A stretch of 64,000 bases of DNA, from NCBI GenBank assembly GCA_002390205.1, contig DGOV01000083.1, forward strand, positions 1-64,000, read 5' to 3'. The DNA is from Proteobacteria bacterium UBA4457 (GTDB lineage Bacteria; Pseudomonadota; Gammaproteobacteria; Ga0077536). The notes beneath the pieces were generated by a model. That model saw only the letters and a program-made list of their open reading frames with translations, was not told the DNA's origin and searched no databases. Numbering within the stretch: the first letter of the stretch is position 1; the number at the start of each line of letters is the position of its first letter. Made by a program: the position numbers and the translations under genes. Shown here in pieces: positions 16,964 to 25,480 of the stretch.

Positions 16964-17461
16964 GTGTCCGTATTAAAATTAAGTATGATAGCTGCGGTTG
17001 ATATGGCGCGAGTTATCGGTGTAAGGGGCGAGCTGCCTTGGCATCTGCCTAACGACCTTAAGAGATTTAAACAGCTTACGATGGGTAAGCCAATCATTAT
17101 GGGTCGTAAAACCTTCGAGTCGATAGGGAGGCCTTTGCCAGGGCGCAAAAATATAGTTTTGACTAAGAATATGGATTTTTCTTCGGATGGGATTGAATGC
17201 TATTCCTCTCTAGTTTCGGCTTTAAGTGCGTTAGAAAACGAAGAAGAAGTTTTTGTTATCGGAGGCGGGATGATTTATAAAGAGGCCTTGTCTCGGGTTA
17301 CAACAATTTATCTTACCGAAGTCAGGACGCTGTTGGATGGTGACGCGTACTTTCCCAATTTCGATTTGTCTGAATGGAAAGAGGTGTCTTCAGAGTTACG
17401 TGACAGTGATGCCGACCATCTTTATTCATATCGTTTCTGCCATCTGGAAAAAATCGTCTAG
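16964..17461 (+). CDS. folA: Dihydrofolate reductase
   Basis: NADPH-dependent reduction of dihydrofolate, partner of thyA. The 165-aa product shows IAAVDMARVIGVRGELPWHLPNDLKRFK, GRKTFESIGRPLPGRKN and VIGGGMIYKEAL, all family hallmarks, including the conserved acid in the LPNDLKRF helix. The GTG at 16964 is preferred to the ATG at 16985 because the later start would remove part of the first beta strand. The stop codon overlaps that of the convergent apaH: both read TAG from one CTAG at 17458-17461. Confidence 0.96.
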   Translation: MSVLKLSMIAAVDMARVIGVRGELPWHLPNDLKRFKQLTMGKPIIMGRKTFESIGRPLPGRKNIVLTKNMDFSSDGIECYSSLVSALSALENEEEVFVIGGGMIYKEALSRVTTIYLTEVRTLLDGDAYFPNFDLSEWKEVSSELRDSDADHLYSYRFCHLEKIV

Positions 17462-18297
17462 TCGACTGGGTGTTGTTGCGCTTCCACCGAGAATGTTTCT
17501 CTGTCTTCAAGTCGCATGGCAGTTAACTTCCTACCCCATACCGCTCCTGTGTCTAGCGGATATACCGAGTGTTTTTCCCATTCTACTCTAGGTAGATTTA
17601 ACGATGCCCAGTGCCCAAATAGGATGCGGATGTTTGCCGTTTTCCTAGCTGGCATTAAGTACCAAGGGACCAGCTCTGCAGAAACGGCCACCGGAGTCCT
17701 TTTCTCGGAGAAGTTCATAGCCCCTTGTTTGGTAAAATACCTACACCGAGTCAAGCAATTTGCTATGAACCTTAGCCGGTCATTACCCGCTAGCTTATCG
17801 TTCCAAGTAGTAGGCTCATTACCATACATTGACAGAAGAAACTCGCTACTTGTGCCTTCGTTAGCCAACACTGACTCTAGCTCCTCAGCTAAATCAAGAG
17901 TTTTTTCTAGCGACCATTCTGGAGGGACGCCAGCATGAACCATTGCAAAATTAAGTTTTGCATCCCAGTGGAAAAATGATTGATTTTTCAGCCATTCAAC
18001 AATTTTACTGCAGTTTGGAGAAGCCAAAATATCGTGAAAAGTATCTTTTGAGTTTTTTATTGGCGCTCCTGAAGCAACTAACGCAAGTAGGTGTAACTCG
18101 TGATTTCCGAGGACAATTTTTGCAGCGCTCCCTAGCCTCATAACTTGGTCCATAACGGCTAATGAAGATGGTCCCCTGTTTATGAGATCTCCAGCTAACC
18201 ACAGTATATCGGTGCGTTTGTTGAAATCGATCAATTTCAGGAGTCTTGATAACTCATTGTGGCAACCTTGAACATCGCCCACTGCATAGGTCGACAA
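17458..18297 (-). CDS. apaH: Bis(5'-nucleosyl)-tetraphosphatase, symmetrical
   Basis: Cleaves Ap4A to two ADP and, in E. coli, can remove Np4 caps from RNA. The 279-aa metallophosphatase shows YAVGDVQGCHNEL (metal-binding GDxxG), GDLINRGP, and GNHELHL at about 62-68, all expected for ApaH. apaG lies just upstream (18 bases), as in most gammaproteobacteria, but here the pair is separated from lptD-surA-pdxA-rsmA, with which it forms one operon in E. coli. Confidence 0.96.
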   Translation of the reverse strand: MSTYAVGDVQGCHNELSRLLKLIDFNKRTDILWLAGDLINRGPSSLAVMDQVMRLGSAAKIVLGNHELHLLALVASGAPIKNSKDTFHDILASPNCSKIVEWLKNQSFFHWDAKLNFAMVHAGVPPEWSLEKTLDLAEELESVLANEGTSSEFLLSMYGNEPTTWNDKLAGNDRLRFIANCLTRCRYFTKQGAMNFSEKRTPVAVSAELVPWYLMPARKTANIRILFGHWASLNLPRVEWEKHSVYPLDTGAVWGRKLTAMRLEDRETFSVEAQQHPVD

Positions 18298-18315
18298 CTT
18301 TATCTACCTGTTGTG

Positions 18316-18720
18316 TTAATGAAGGGCATTTGGAATCGCCAAGCGGAAACTAGGCACTGAAGCCTTAAACCTCGTTCCGTCAGATGCTAGCATTCCATAG
18401 GAGCCTTTCATTGTGCCAAAGACTGTTGAGATTTGAGAGGCGCTGCTATAGGTGAATATTTCTCCAGGCTCTAAAAGAGGTTCTTCGCCTACAACTCCTC
18501 TACCACGGACTTCCTGTGTAGCTCCTTCGCCGTCAATAATTATCCAATGTCTATCTTCTAGACGAGCGGCTATCTGTCCCGTATTCGTTAGGGTAATCGT
18601 ATATGCGAACACGTATCGGTTCGTCTCTGGAGCAGATTGGGCTTCAAGGTAGTTACTTACTCCATTGACCGAGATCTGGTAGATGCTTTTCCCTTTAGGT
18701 TCCTGAAGCAAGCGGCTCAT
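18316..18720 (-). CDS. apaG: ApaG domain protein
   Basis: Small immunoglobulin-like beta-sandwich protein of unresolved function (often called Co2+/Mg2+ efflux protein ApaG), usually linked to apaH. The 134 aa include the family segments YVFAYTITLTNTG, WIIIDGEG, VRGRGVVGEEPLLEPGE and GTMKGSYGM. It lies between ubiK and apaH on the same strand (10 and 18 bases), so the three probably form one transcript. Confidence 0.95.
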   Translation of the reverse strand: MSRLLQEPKGKSIYQISVNGVSNYLEAQSAPETNRYVFAYTITLTNTGQIAARLEDRHWIIIDGEGATQEVRGRGVVGEEPLLEPGEIFTYSSASQISTVFGTMKGSYGMLASDGTRFKASVPSFRLAIPNALH

Positions 18721-18730
18721 TCCTTTCTCA

Positions 18731-18970
18731 TTAAGTACTTTTTATATTTTTGATAATAGCTTCTAAATCTTCTAATTGTTTTTGAGCCTTCTGCAGTAAT
18801 TCATTTTGTGCATCAAACTCTTCTCGAGTCACTAGATTGGCTCGCTTCAGAAAAGAATGTACCAGTGGTTTGGAAGTGTTTTTGAATTCTTCTGCCAGTA
18901 TCCGGGGATCTTCTGGGAGAATTTTTTTAATTCGCTGTGCCAAGATTTCTATTTTTTGAAAATCAAACAA
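18731..18970 (-). CDS. ubiK: Ubiquinone biosynthesis accessory factor UbiK (BMFP domain)
   Basis: Small coiled-coil protein (79 aa) of the BMFP/YqiC family. In E. coli UbiK binds UbiJ and supports ubiquinone synthesis under aerobic conditions. The N-terminus MFDFQKIEILAQRIKKILPED and the C-terminal coiled coil VTREEFDAQNELLQKAQKQLEDLEA fit the family. First gene of a ubiK-apaG-apaH run. An 8-bp inverted repeat lies just upstream of the start (18987-19008). Confidence 0.9.
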   Translation of the reverse strand: MFDFQKIEILAQRIKKILPEDPRILAEEFKNTSKPLVHSFLKRANLVTREEFDAQNELLQKAQKQLEDLEAIIKNIKST

Positions 18971-18986
18971 TTTGGTGCCCTCTATA

Positions 18987-19008
18987 GATTAGCTATTTTA
19001 AGCTAATC
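18987..19008. promoter_or_regulatory. Perfect 8-bp inverted repeat between ubiK and glnK
   Basis: GATTAGCT / AGCTAATC with a 6-base spacer ATTTTA. No T-run follows on either strand, so it looks more like an operator or transcript barrier than an intrinsic terminator. It sits 17 bases upstream of the ubiK start. Confidence 0.4.
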
Positions 19009-19038
19009 GCCCTTAGTCAAGTCAAGCGGCGATAAAAT

Positions 19039-19055
19039 TGCATTATTGTGGTGCG
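19039..19055 (+). promoter_or_regulatory. NtrC-like enhancer site upstream of glnK
   Basis: TGCATT-ATTGT-GGTGCG matches the NtrC dyad TGCACC-N5-GGTGCA at 9 of 12 arm positions. It lies 63 bases upstream of the -24/-12 promoter, a normal enhancer distance. No NtrB/NtrC genes are in the window. Confidence 0.5.
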
Positions 19056-19118
19056 CTTTTACGATTCAGTAAATATGACCCTAGCAAGCTAAGGCACAAA
19101 TAATAATAGTTTTTCTAT

Positions 19119-19134
19119 TGGCACGCATAATGCA
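19119..19134 (+). promoter_or_regulatory. Sigma-54 (-24/-12) promoter of glnK-amt
   Basis: TGGCACGCATAATGCA matches TGGCAC-N5-TTGCA except for one base, with the exact 10-base interval between the GG and GC dinucleotides. Transcription should start near 19145, about 70 bases before glnK. Together with the upstream dyad this implies nitrogen-limitation control. Confidence 0.72.
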
Positions 19135-19214
19135 TGTATCTAGATACTTCAGCAAGAGGTGCTTAACCTTCCTTGCTTTTTTTAAGTTTATTTTAAGACG
19201 AAAGGATAAATGAA

Positions 19215-19553
19215 ATGAAACTGGTTACAGCAATTATTAAGCCATTCAAGGTTGAGGCGGCCCGTGAAGCATTGTCTGATATTGGGATCCGGGGTCTAAC
19301 GGTTACTGAAGTAAAAGGCTTTGGGCGCCAAAAAGGACATACAGAGCTTTATAGAGGAGCTGAGTATATTGTTGATTTCTTACCTAAATCCAAGCTGGAA
19401 GTAGGGGTGGATGATGAACAAGTGGCTGAAGTTGTAGAGGTCATTAAACACTCGTCTGCAACAGGGAAAATTGGAGACGGAAAAATTTTCGTTACCGAAT
19501 TAACCGAAGTCGTGCGCATTAGAACTGGGGAAACCGGATCTGACGCGTTGTAA
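19215..19553 (+). CDS. glnK: PII nitrogen regulatory protein (first copy)
   Basis: Trimeric signal protein reporting 2-oxoglutarate, ATP/ADP and glutamine status; GlnK blocks the ammonium channel when nitrogen is ample. The 112-aa product has the T-loop with Tyr51, the UMP-attachment site, in TELYRGAEYIVDF. The B and C loops (TGKIGDGKIFV, VRIRTGETG) are intact. An ammonium transporter follows after 37 bases, the standard glnK-amt operon. Expression is probably sigma-54/NtrC dependent. A second PII gene lies at 21070; the two proteins are clearly similar but differ in the middle and near the end. Confidence 0.96.
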   Translation: MKLVTAIIKPFKVEAAREALSDIGIRGLTVTEVKGFGRQKGHTELYRGAEYIVDFLPKSKLEVGVDDEQVAEVVEVIKHSSATGKIGDGKIFVTELTEVVRIRTGETGSDAL

Positions 19554-19590
19554 GAGTTTACATAATTTATATAATTTGGAGGATTTTAAA

Positions 19591-20841
19591 GTGGATGCGT
19601 CTGTAATTGAAGTCAAGTACGCAATGGATACCTTCTACTTCCTAGTCATGGGTGCGTTCGTCATGTTAATGGCGTGCGGTTTTTCTATGCTCGAGGCTGG
19701 ATTGGTTAGAAGTAAAAACACAGCGGAAATTTTAACGAAAAACATCGTTCTCTACGCAGTAGCATGTACCATGTACTTGCTCTGCGGATATGCGTTCATG
19801 TACCCAGGGGAAGGAGTTAATCTGCTCTGGCCTGGTCTACCTAGTATTCTTGGAGGCGTCGATAATACTGCTGCTGATGTTATCGCTAGTGAGGGCGATA
19901 TTTATTACTCAGGGTTGTCGGACTTTTTCTTTCAAGCGGTCTTCGTTGCCGCTGCAATGTCAGTGGTTTCAGGAGCCGTCGCTGAGAGGATGAAGCTATG
20001 GTCCTTTCTGGCATTTGCAGTTGTGATGACAGGGTTTATTTATCCTATCGAAGGCTATTGGAAGTGGGGTGGTGGCTACCTTAATGAAGCAGGGTTCCTT
20101 GATTTTGCAGGCTCTGGAGTTGTGCATATGACTGGCGCGGTTGCCGCTCTAGCTGGCGTAATGCTTCTCGGTGCCAGGAAAGGCAAGTATGCTTCAGACG
20201 GAACTGTTAATCCTATCCCAGGGGCCAACTTGCCTCTTGCCACTCTTGGAACATTTCTATTGTGGTTTGGTTGGTTCGGTTTTAATGGCGGTTCTGAGCT
20301 GGTTATGTCTAATGTGGCCGAAGCTAATGCGGTGGCAATGATTTTTGTCAACACAAATGCGGCAGCAGCAGGTGGTTGTATTGCGGCTTTAATCACGGCT
20401 AGATTGCTTTTTGGTAAAGCTGATCTGACCATGGTTCTAAATGGCGCATTGGCAGGACTCGTCTCTATCACAGCTGAACCTTTAACTCCGACTCCTTTGC
20501 TAGCCACCATAATTGGTGGGATAGGCGGGATCATAGTAGTGTTCTCAATAGTTGGTCTTGACAAGTTCAAGCTTGACGATCCGGTCGGTGCCATCTCCGT
20601 TCATGGTACTGCAGGAATTTGGGGCTTACTTGCTGTCTGTCTCAGCAATTCGGATGCTACTTTGTATGCCCAGTTGCTAGGTATTGCAATGATATTCGCT
20701 TGGGTGTTCATCACATCGCTCATAGTTTGGGCAGTAATAAAAGCTGTAGCCGGTATAAGAGTTAGCGAAGAAGAAGAAATAGAGGGTGTTGATAAATCAG
20801 AGTGTGGTTTAGATGCATATCCGGAATTTACTAAACGTTAA
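19591..20841 (+). CDS. amt: Ammonium transporter (first copy)
   Basis: Amt/Rh-family trimeric ammonium channel of the inner membrane. I start at the GTG at 19591, eight bases after GGAGG (416 aa); the longer frame begins at a TTG overlapping that site. There is no cleavable signal: the N-terminus goes straight into VKYAMDTFYFLVMGAFVMLM. Pore histidines are in HMTGAVAAL and HGTAGIWG, and the Amt signature is seen at DFAGSGVVH. It is partnered with the glnK just upstream. Its sequence is quite different from the second Amt at 21462, so the two pairs are not a recent duplication. Confidence 0.94.
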   Translation: MDASVIEVKYAMDTFYFLVMGAFVMLMACGFSMLEAGLVRSKNTAEILTKNIVLYAVACTMYLLCGYAFMYPGEGVNLLWPGLPSILGGVDNTAADVIASEGDIYYSGLSDFFFQAVFVAAAMSVVSGAVAERMKLWSFLAFAVVMTGFIYPIEGYWKWGGGYLNEAGFLDFAGSGVVHMTGAVAALAGVMLLGARKGKYASDGTVNPIPGANLPLATLGTFLLWFGWFGFNGGSELVMSNVAEANAVAMIFVNTNAAAAGGCIAALITARLLFGKADLTMVLNGALAGLVSITAEPLTPTPLLATIIGGIGGIIVVFSIVGLDKFKLDDPVGAISVHGTAGIWGLLAVCLSNSDATLYAQLLGIAMIFAWVFITSLIVWAVIKAVAGIRVSEEEEIEGVDKSECGLDAYPEFTKR

Positions 20842-20870
20842 ACTGTGCCTGACTATATAAATAGTCAAAT

Positions 20871-20914
20871 AAAAGAGCTGGGGGGCAGAGATGTTCTCCA
20901 GTTCTTTTGTCTTA
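20871..20914 (+). terminator. Intrinsic terminator after the first glnK-amt operon
   Basis: An 11-bp stem AAAAGAGCTGG / CCAGTTCTTTT (one G-T wobble) with a 16-base loop ends in TTTTGTCTT. It lies 30 bases after the amt stop. A smaller hairpin GACTAT-ATAA-ATAGTC (20851-20866) precedes it. Termination here means the second glnK-amt pair needs its own promoter; an extended -10-like TGGTATAGT at 20960-20968 is the only candidate, and no sigma-54 site is visible there. Confidence 0.6.
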
Positions 20915-21069
20915 AAAAATATTTCTTTGCCCTTTGATAGAGTGAAAGCAATACAAAACTGGTATAGTTTGGTTAGGAAAAGCTAGCCGCTAATTAAGTA
21001 AAGTTGAATACTTTTTGTAGGCGCTTTCTATTTTGAACCTGAAGCAAGCATTATTCTAGGGAGAAACCA

Positions 21070-21408
21070 GTGAAATTAATTACCGCGATTATCAAGCCTT
21101 TCAAGCTAGAGGATGTTAGAGACGCCCTATCTTCAAATGGCATACAGGGAATGACCGTGACAGAAGTTAAAGGGTTTGGTCGCCAAAAAGGCCATACCGA
21201 GCTATATCGAGGCGCAGAGTATGTGGTTGATTTTCTCCCGAAAATAAAACTTGAGGTAGCAGTAGAGGATTCTCAGCTAGATGCGACTGTAGATATTGTA
21301 AAAACAGCTGCCAATAGCGACTCGATCGGTGACGGTAAGATTTTTATCAGTGAACTGATTGATGTTGTGCGAATAAGAACTGGGGAAACAGGGAAAGATG
21401 CTTTATAG
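21070..21408 (+). CDS. glnK: PII nitrogen regulatory protein (second copy)
   Basis: Second PII signal protein, 112 aa, with the same functional features: T-loop TELYRGAEYVVDF carrying Tyr51, the C-loop VRIRTGETG and the ATP-binding loop SIGDGKIF. It precedes a second ammonium transporter. It differs from the first copy mainly at 60-85 (IKLEVAVEDSQLDATVDIVKT), which may tune partner choice. It could act as GlnB or GlnK; adjacency to amt favours GlnK. Confidence 0.95.
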   Translation: MKLITAIIKPFKLEDVRDALSSNGIQGMTVTEVKGFGRQKGHTELYRGAEYVVDFLPKIKLEVAVEDSQLDATVDIVKTAANSDSIGDGKIFISELIDVVRIRTGETGKDAL

Positions 21409-21461
21409 GCTTCTCATGGTTAATGATTTTTTTACTTAGTATTCTGAGGGAGTTGAAAAAT

Positions 21462-22739
21462 ATGTGGTATTTTATTGGTATATTGGGTTTGGCTACCTTA
21501 CCCAGTTTAGCTTTGGCGGATGGATTGGATACCGGAGATACGGCCTGGCTTTTGACTGCGACCGCCTTAGTTTTGTTTATGACAATCCCAGGTTTGGCTC
21601 TTTTTTATAGTGGTCTAGTCCGCGCAAAGAACACACTGTCTGTACTGATGCAGTGCTTTGCGATTACTTGCCTGATGTCTTTACTGTGGATGTTTGCGGG
21701 TTATGGGCTAGCCTTTGGAGATGGTGGGGCGTGGAATAATTTTATCGGCAGTGGCAACATTATGCTGGCGGATGTGACTCGTGCCGGGATGAGTGGGGCT
21801 ATTCCAGAAACTGTATTCATTATGTTTCAAATGACATTTGCCGTGATTACCCCCGCTCTTATAGTTGGAGGCTTCGCCGAAAGGATGAAGTTTTCCGCTG
21901 TTCTTGTATTTAGTACTCTCTGGATGTTTGTTGTATATGTGCCCGTATGCCATTGGGTATGGGGTGACGGTTGGCTCGCTCAGATGGGTTTGCTTGATTT
22001 TGCGGGCGGCACTGTTGTCCATATCAATGCTGGCGTCGCCGCGATAATTGCGGCGATGGTTCTGGGGAAACGTAAGGGATTTCCTAATAGTGCTATGCCA
22101 CCGCATAACTTAACTATGACTGTCACTGGGGCTGCAATGCTTTGGGTTGGATGGTTTGGTTTTAATGCTGGTAGCGCAGTTGCCGCAAATGGGGATGCTG
22201 GAATGGCGATGTTAGTGACACATATATCAGCAGCAGCAGGTTCTCTGGCATGGATGTGTATTGAATGGGTAAAACATGGGAAACCGAGTGTCCTAGGCAT
22301 AGTAACCGGAATGGTCGCCGGACTAGGTACTATTACCCCTGCATCAGGATATGTGGGCCCCATTGGCGCGCTAGTCATTGGGATTTCGGCCGGGATAGTC
22401 TGCTATTACAGCACTCAATATATTAAGCGGACGTTAAAAATCGACGACTCGCTGGATGTTTTTCCTGTGCATGGGGTAGGAGGGATATTAGGTACTATTC
22501 TTGCTGGCGTTTTCGTAGCAGAGCAGTTTGGTGGGATTGGATATGCTGAGGGATTTACTATGAGTTCTCAGCTTATTGTGCAACTGTATGGAGTTCTTGC
22601 CACTACTTTTTGGTGCGGTATTATGACATTAGTGTTGTTATTGTTAACCAAGAAGCTAGTTGGTTTAAGAATCACTGAGGATCAAGAAAATGTTGGTTTA
22701 GACGTTTCTGAGCACGACGAGCGAGGCTACATCATATAG
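21462..22739 (+). CDS. amtB: Ammonium transporter (second copy)
   Basis: Ammonium channel of the AmtB type, 425 aa. The start at 21462 follows GAGGGAG by nine bases and yields a classic signal peptide (MWYFIGILGLATLPSLALA) as in E. coli AmtB; an in-frame ATG at 21423 would spoil it. Pore and gate residues are in GLALFYSGLVRAKN, DFAGGTVVHINAG, WVGWFGFNAGS and HGVGGILG. It is paired with the PII gene 53 bases upstream. Two different Amt proteins in one locus suggest separate affinities or regulation. Confidence 0.95.
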   Translation: MWYFIGILGLATLPSLALADGLDTGDTAWLLTATALVLFMTIPGLALFYSGLVRAKNTLSVLMQCFAITCLMSLLWMFAGYGLAFGDGGAWNNFIGSGNIMLADVTRAGMSGAIPETVFIMFQMTFAVITPALIVGGFAERMKFSAVLVFSTLWMFVVYVPVCHWVWGDGWLAQMGLLDFAGGTVVHINAGVAAIIAAMVLGKRKGFPNSAMPPHNLTMTVTGAAMLWVGWFGFNAGSAVAANGDAGMAMLVTHISAAAGSLAWMCIEWVKHGKPSVLGIVTGMVAGLGTITPASGYVGPIGALVIGISAGIVCYYSTQYIKRTLKIDDSLDVFPVHGVGGILGTILAGVFVAEQFGGIGYAEGFTMSSQLIVQLYGVLATTFWCGIMTLVLLLLTKKLVGLRITEDQENVGLDVSEHDERGYII

Positions 22740-22791
22740 TTATAAGGCTTGCTTGCTTTAGTTAGTCAGCGAGTCTAACTATTAGTAAATA

Positions 22792-23649
22792 ATGAAAAAT
22801 TACTTTGAAAAAAAGATAAGGTCTAGCAATTTTTTCTGCGTTGTAGGTATGCCGATAGCGCATAGTAAATCCCCTGTGATTCATGCCTTGTTTGGTGAGG
22901 GCGTGAATCTAGAATTGACATATGAAAAAATTGAGGTGAGTTCTGGGTGCTTAAGAGTAGCGATAGAGCAGTTTAAAAAAGCCGGTGGGATAGGAATGAA
23001 TGTCACAGTTCCTTTAAAGGAAGAGGCTTTTGAGATTGCGGATGAGCAGTCCGATAGAGCTGTTAAAGCTGGTGCAGCAAATACGTTGTGTTTCAAAGAT
23101 GGCAGAATAGTTGCTGACAATACCGATGGTAGCGGAATTGTTCGTGATCTTAAGCTGAATAATTCTATTACTTTAGAAGGAAAAACGATCTTGATTTTGG
23201 GAGCGGGAGGCGCTGCCAAGGGCGTTATTCCTGCCTTGATTAAGGAAAACCCTTCCTCGATAAAGGTCAGTAACCGCACAATTTCACGTGCTGAAGCGTT
23301 GGTAGAATTCACCAGAGACTATCCTTTAGAGGCACTAGAATGGGGGGCAAACTTAAGTTATCGTCCAGACATCGTCATAAACGCTACGTCTTTAAGCTTG
23401 TCAAATGATCTACCGGAGATTGGTAGTCAAACCATAGGGCCTGGCAGCGTTGTTTACGACATGGCGTACACTGTTGGACCCACCAGTTTTATGCGCTTTT
23501 CCGAATCACTGGGTGCCTCTCAAATATTGGACGGACTTGGTATGCTGGTTGAGCAAGCTGCGGAAGCGTTTTTCCTCTGGCATGGTATATTTCCAGAAAC
23601 TTCTTCTGTTATTGAATATTTGCGTAATGAAAATAGTTCAAAGAGCTAG
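22792..23649 (+). CDS. aroE: Shikimate dehydrogenase
   Basis: NADPH-dependent reduction of 3-dehydroshikimate in aromatic amino acid synthesis. The 285-aa product shows the substrate site GMPIAHSKSPVIHALF, the catalytic Lys in NVTVPLKEEAF, the nucleotide loop GAGGAAKGV, the NADP-specific SNRTISRA region and the C-terminal DGLGMLVEQAAEAF. Its TAG stop is shared with the convergent dctM gene through one CTAG at 23646-23649. aroC, the last step of the same pathway, is at 47265. Confidence 0.96.
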   Translation: MKNYFEKKIRSSNFFCVVGMPIAHSKSPVIHALFGEGVNLELTYEKIEVSSGCLRVAIEQFKKAGGIGMNVTVPLKEEAFEIADEQSDRAVKAGAANTLCFKDGRIVADNTDGSGIVRDLKLNNSITLEGKTILILGAGGAAKGVIPALIKENPSSIKVSNRTISRAEALVEFTRDYPLEALEWGANLSYRPDIVINATSLSLSNDLPEIGSQTIGPGSVVYDMAYTVGPTSFMRFSESLGASQILDGLGMLVEQAAEAFFLWHGIFPETSSVIEYLRNENSSKS

Positions 23650-24965
23650 AGCAGGCCGTTCATTTTATCGACAGTGTTTGGCAGCCATAATACGGCATTA
23701 GGGAAGGATATAATCAGAGCAAGCACAACGATCTGTATAAGCACAAAGGGAGTGATCCCTTTATAAATGTGAGAGAGCTTTATCTCGGGTGGGGAGACCG
23801 CTTTGAGATAAAAAAGTGAAAAGCCGAATGGTGGTGTTAGAAAAGACGTTTGAAGATTGACTGCTATGATTAGCGCGAACCACAGCAAGTCGATGCCAAG
23901 GCTTCTAGCTATCGGTTCGAGTATAGGCACCACAATAAAACAAATTTCAACGAAATCTAGGAAAAATCCTAGAATGAAAATAACTACCATACTCACGACA
24001 ATAAACGTTAATTGGCTGCCACCACCAGTTGAATAAAAAAAGCTACTCACAGCATGATCGCCACCTAGACTCTTAAAAACCAGCCCGAAAGCCGTTGCTC
24101 CGACAAGAATCAGAAAAACCATGCTCGTTAGCTTCACTGTCTCTAGGGCGGCACTGTTCAGTATTGACCACCGCATTCGTTTTCGGCTAACGGCAATGAG
24201 AATAGCGCCTAAGGCGCCAAGGGCGGCAGACTCAGTTGGTGACGCTATCCCAAGAAAAATCGAGCCTAGTACTGATAGCATTAAGACAAGTGGGGGCGTT
24301 AGGGATTTGATAATTTCGGCCCTCGAGAGAGTGCTTTCTTTTAATATTATAGCAGGAGCGACAAGAGGGTTTTTCATAGAAATCACCATCACGTACGAGA
24401 TATATAAGCCCACGAGTACTAAGCCAGGCAGCAGTGTTGCCATGAAGAGTCTGCCTACAGGGACTCCCATAATGTCAGCAAGAAGTATCGCTACTATACT
24501 TGGTGGAATTACCTGTCCTAGGGTTCCTGAGGCCGCTATGGTGCCACAAGCCAGAGAGCGGTCATATCCATGTCTCAGCATTGTTGGCAGTGCAATCACT
24601 CCCATAGTGACTACCGTGGCGCCGGCCACTCCTGTAGTGGCAGCGAGTAAAGCACCAACGAGTATCACTGCAATAGCAAGGCCGCCCTTTTTTTTCCCAA
24701 AAAGCGCAGCGCTAGTTTCTAGTAAGTCTTGTGCTAGCCCAGATTTTTCGAGAATGACTCCCATTAATACGAACAAAGGGACTGCCAGTAAGGTAAAGTT
24801 AGTCATTATTCCCCAAATTCGAAGGGGTAGTAGCTGAAAGAAATCTATTCCTAAGGCAAATGTGCCGAAGAAGACAGATACTGCACCAAGAGTAAAAGCG
24901 ACGGGGTAGCCGAATAAAAGAGCAGGAATTATCACTACGAACATTCCTAATGCATAATATTCCAT
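23646..24965 (-). CDS. dctM: TRAP transporter large permease subunit (DctM)
   Basis: Twelve-helix membrane subunit that couples sodium gradient to uptake of an organic acid in a tripartite ATP-independent periplasmic transporter. 439 aa; typical segments include PLFVLMGVILEKSGLAQDLLE, TGVAGATVVTMGVIALPTML, IPPSIVAILLADIMGVPVG and the C-terminal QTSFLTPPFGFSLFYLK. It follows dctQ by five bases. No solute-binding DctP gene lies on either side, so the substrate cannot be guessed. Confidence 0.93.
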   Translation of the reverse strand: MEYYALGMFVVIIPALLFGYPVAFTLGAVSVFFGTFALGIDFFQLLPLRIWGIMTNFTLLAVPLFVLMGVILEKSGLAQDLLETSAALFGKKKGGLAIAVILVGALLAATTGVAGATVVTMGVIALPTMLRHGYDRSLACGTIAASGTLGQVIPPSIVAILLADIMGVPVGRLFMATLLPGLVLVGLYISYVMVISMKNPLVAPAIILKESTLSRAEIIKSLTPPLVLMLSVLGSIFLGIASPTESAALGALGAILIAVSRKRMRWSILNSAALETVKLTSMVFLILVGATAFGLVFKSLGGDHAVSSFFYSTGGGSQLTFIVVSMVVIFILGFFLDFVEICFIVVPILEPIARSLGIDLLWFALIIAVNLQTSFLTPPFGFSLFYLKAVSPPEIKLSHIYKGITPFVLIQIVVLALIISFPNAVLWLPNTVDKMNGLL

Positions 24966-24970
24966 AGGGA

Positions 24971-25480
24971 TTAAACTTTATTCCACTCGCGAAAGGCTGC
25001 TAAGGCAGTGATAATGCCTTGAACACACAGTAATGAGGCCCCTAACGGAATCAATGACTTAACTATCCACCGGTGAGTCAGGCCACCAGGGTCTGGAGAA
25101 GTTTCAGCATAATGGAATGCATCGAATACAAAAGCACCTGAGCTCCATACGATAACGCCACAAAAAGGGAGTAGAAAAAAGAGAGCTCCAAGCAAGTCAA
25201 TCAGCTTTCTTGTGCGTTGGCTGCAGAATCTACTTTTAAAAAACATATCCACTCTAACATGCTGGTCACACCTTAAGGTGTAAGCCGAACCTAGCAAGAA
25301 AACCGCACTAAAAAGGTGCCATTCGAGCTCTTGAAAAGCTACGGAGCCTTGATTTAAGAAGTAGCGCATGAACACATCAAGAGCAGTCACTGTCATTAGA
25401 AGAACTAAAGCGTAAGCCGATAACTGTCCGAAGGTATCGATAATAAGGCCAGGGGCTTTTGTAATTCGTTTGCTAAACAT
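24971..25480 (-). CDS. dctQ: TRAP transporter small permease subunit (DctQ)
   Basis: Four-helix membrane subunit of the same TRAP system, 169 aa, with QELEWHLFSAVFLLGSAYTLRCDQHVRVD, the conserved DctQ core (the WH and LRxDxHVRVD residues are hallmarks). The first gene of a two-gene unit with dctM. The 431 bases upstream hold no intact gene and no DctP. The binding protein may be encoded elsewhere or may have been lost. Confidence 0.9.
   Translation of the reverse strand: MFSKRITKAPGLIIDTFGQLSAYALVLLMTVTALDVFMRYFLNQGSVAFQELEWHLFSAVFLLGSAYTLRCDQHVRVDMFFKSRFCSQRTRKLIDLLGALFFLLPFCGVIVWSSGAFVFDAFHYAETSPDPGGLTHRWIVKSLIPLGASLLCVQGIITALAAFREWNKV

Noticed and set aside
20076..20594. 172-codon frame antisense to the first amt gene (similar one at 21980-22378)
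   Set aside because: Pro/Ala/Thr-rich product typical of the complement of membrane-protein genes; no ribosome site.
24121..24837. 238-codon plus-strand frame antisense to dctM
   Set aside because: It mirrors a hydrophobic TRAP gene; long antisense frames arise from codon bias there. No start signal, and the DctM assignment is secure.
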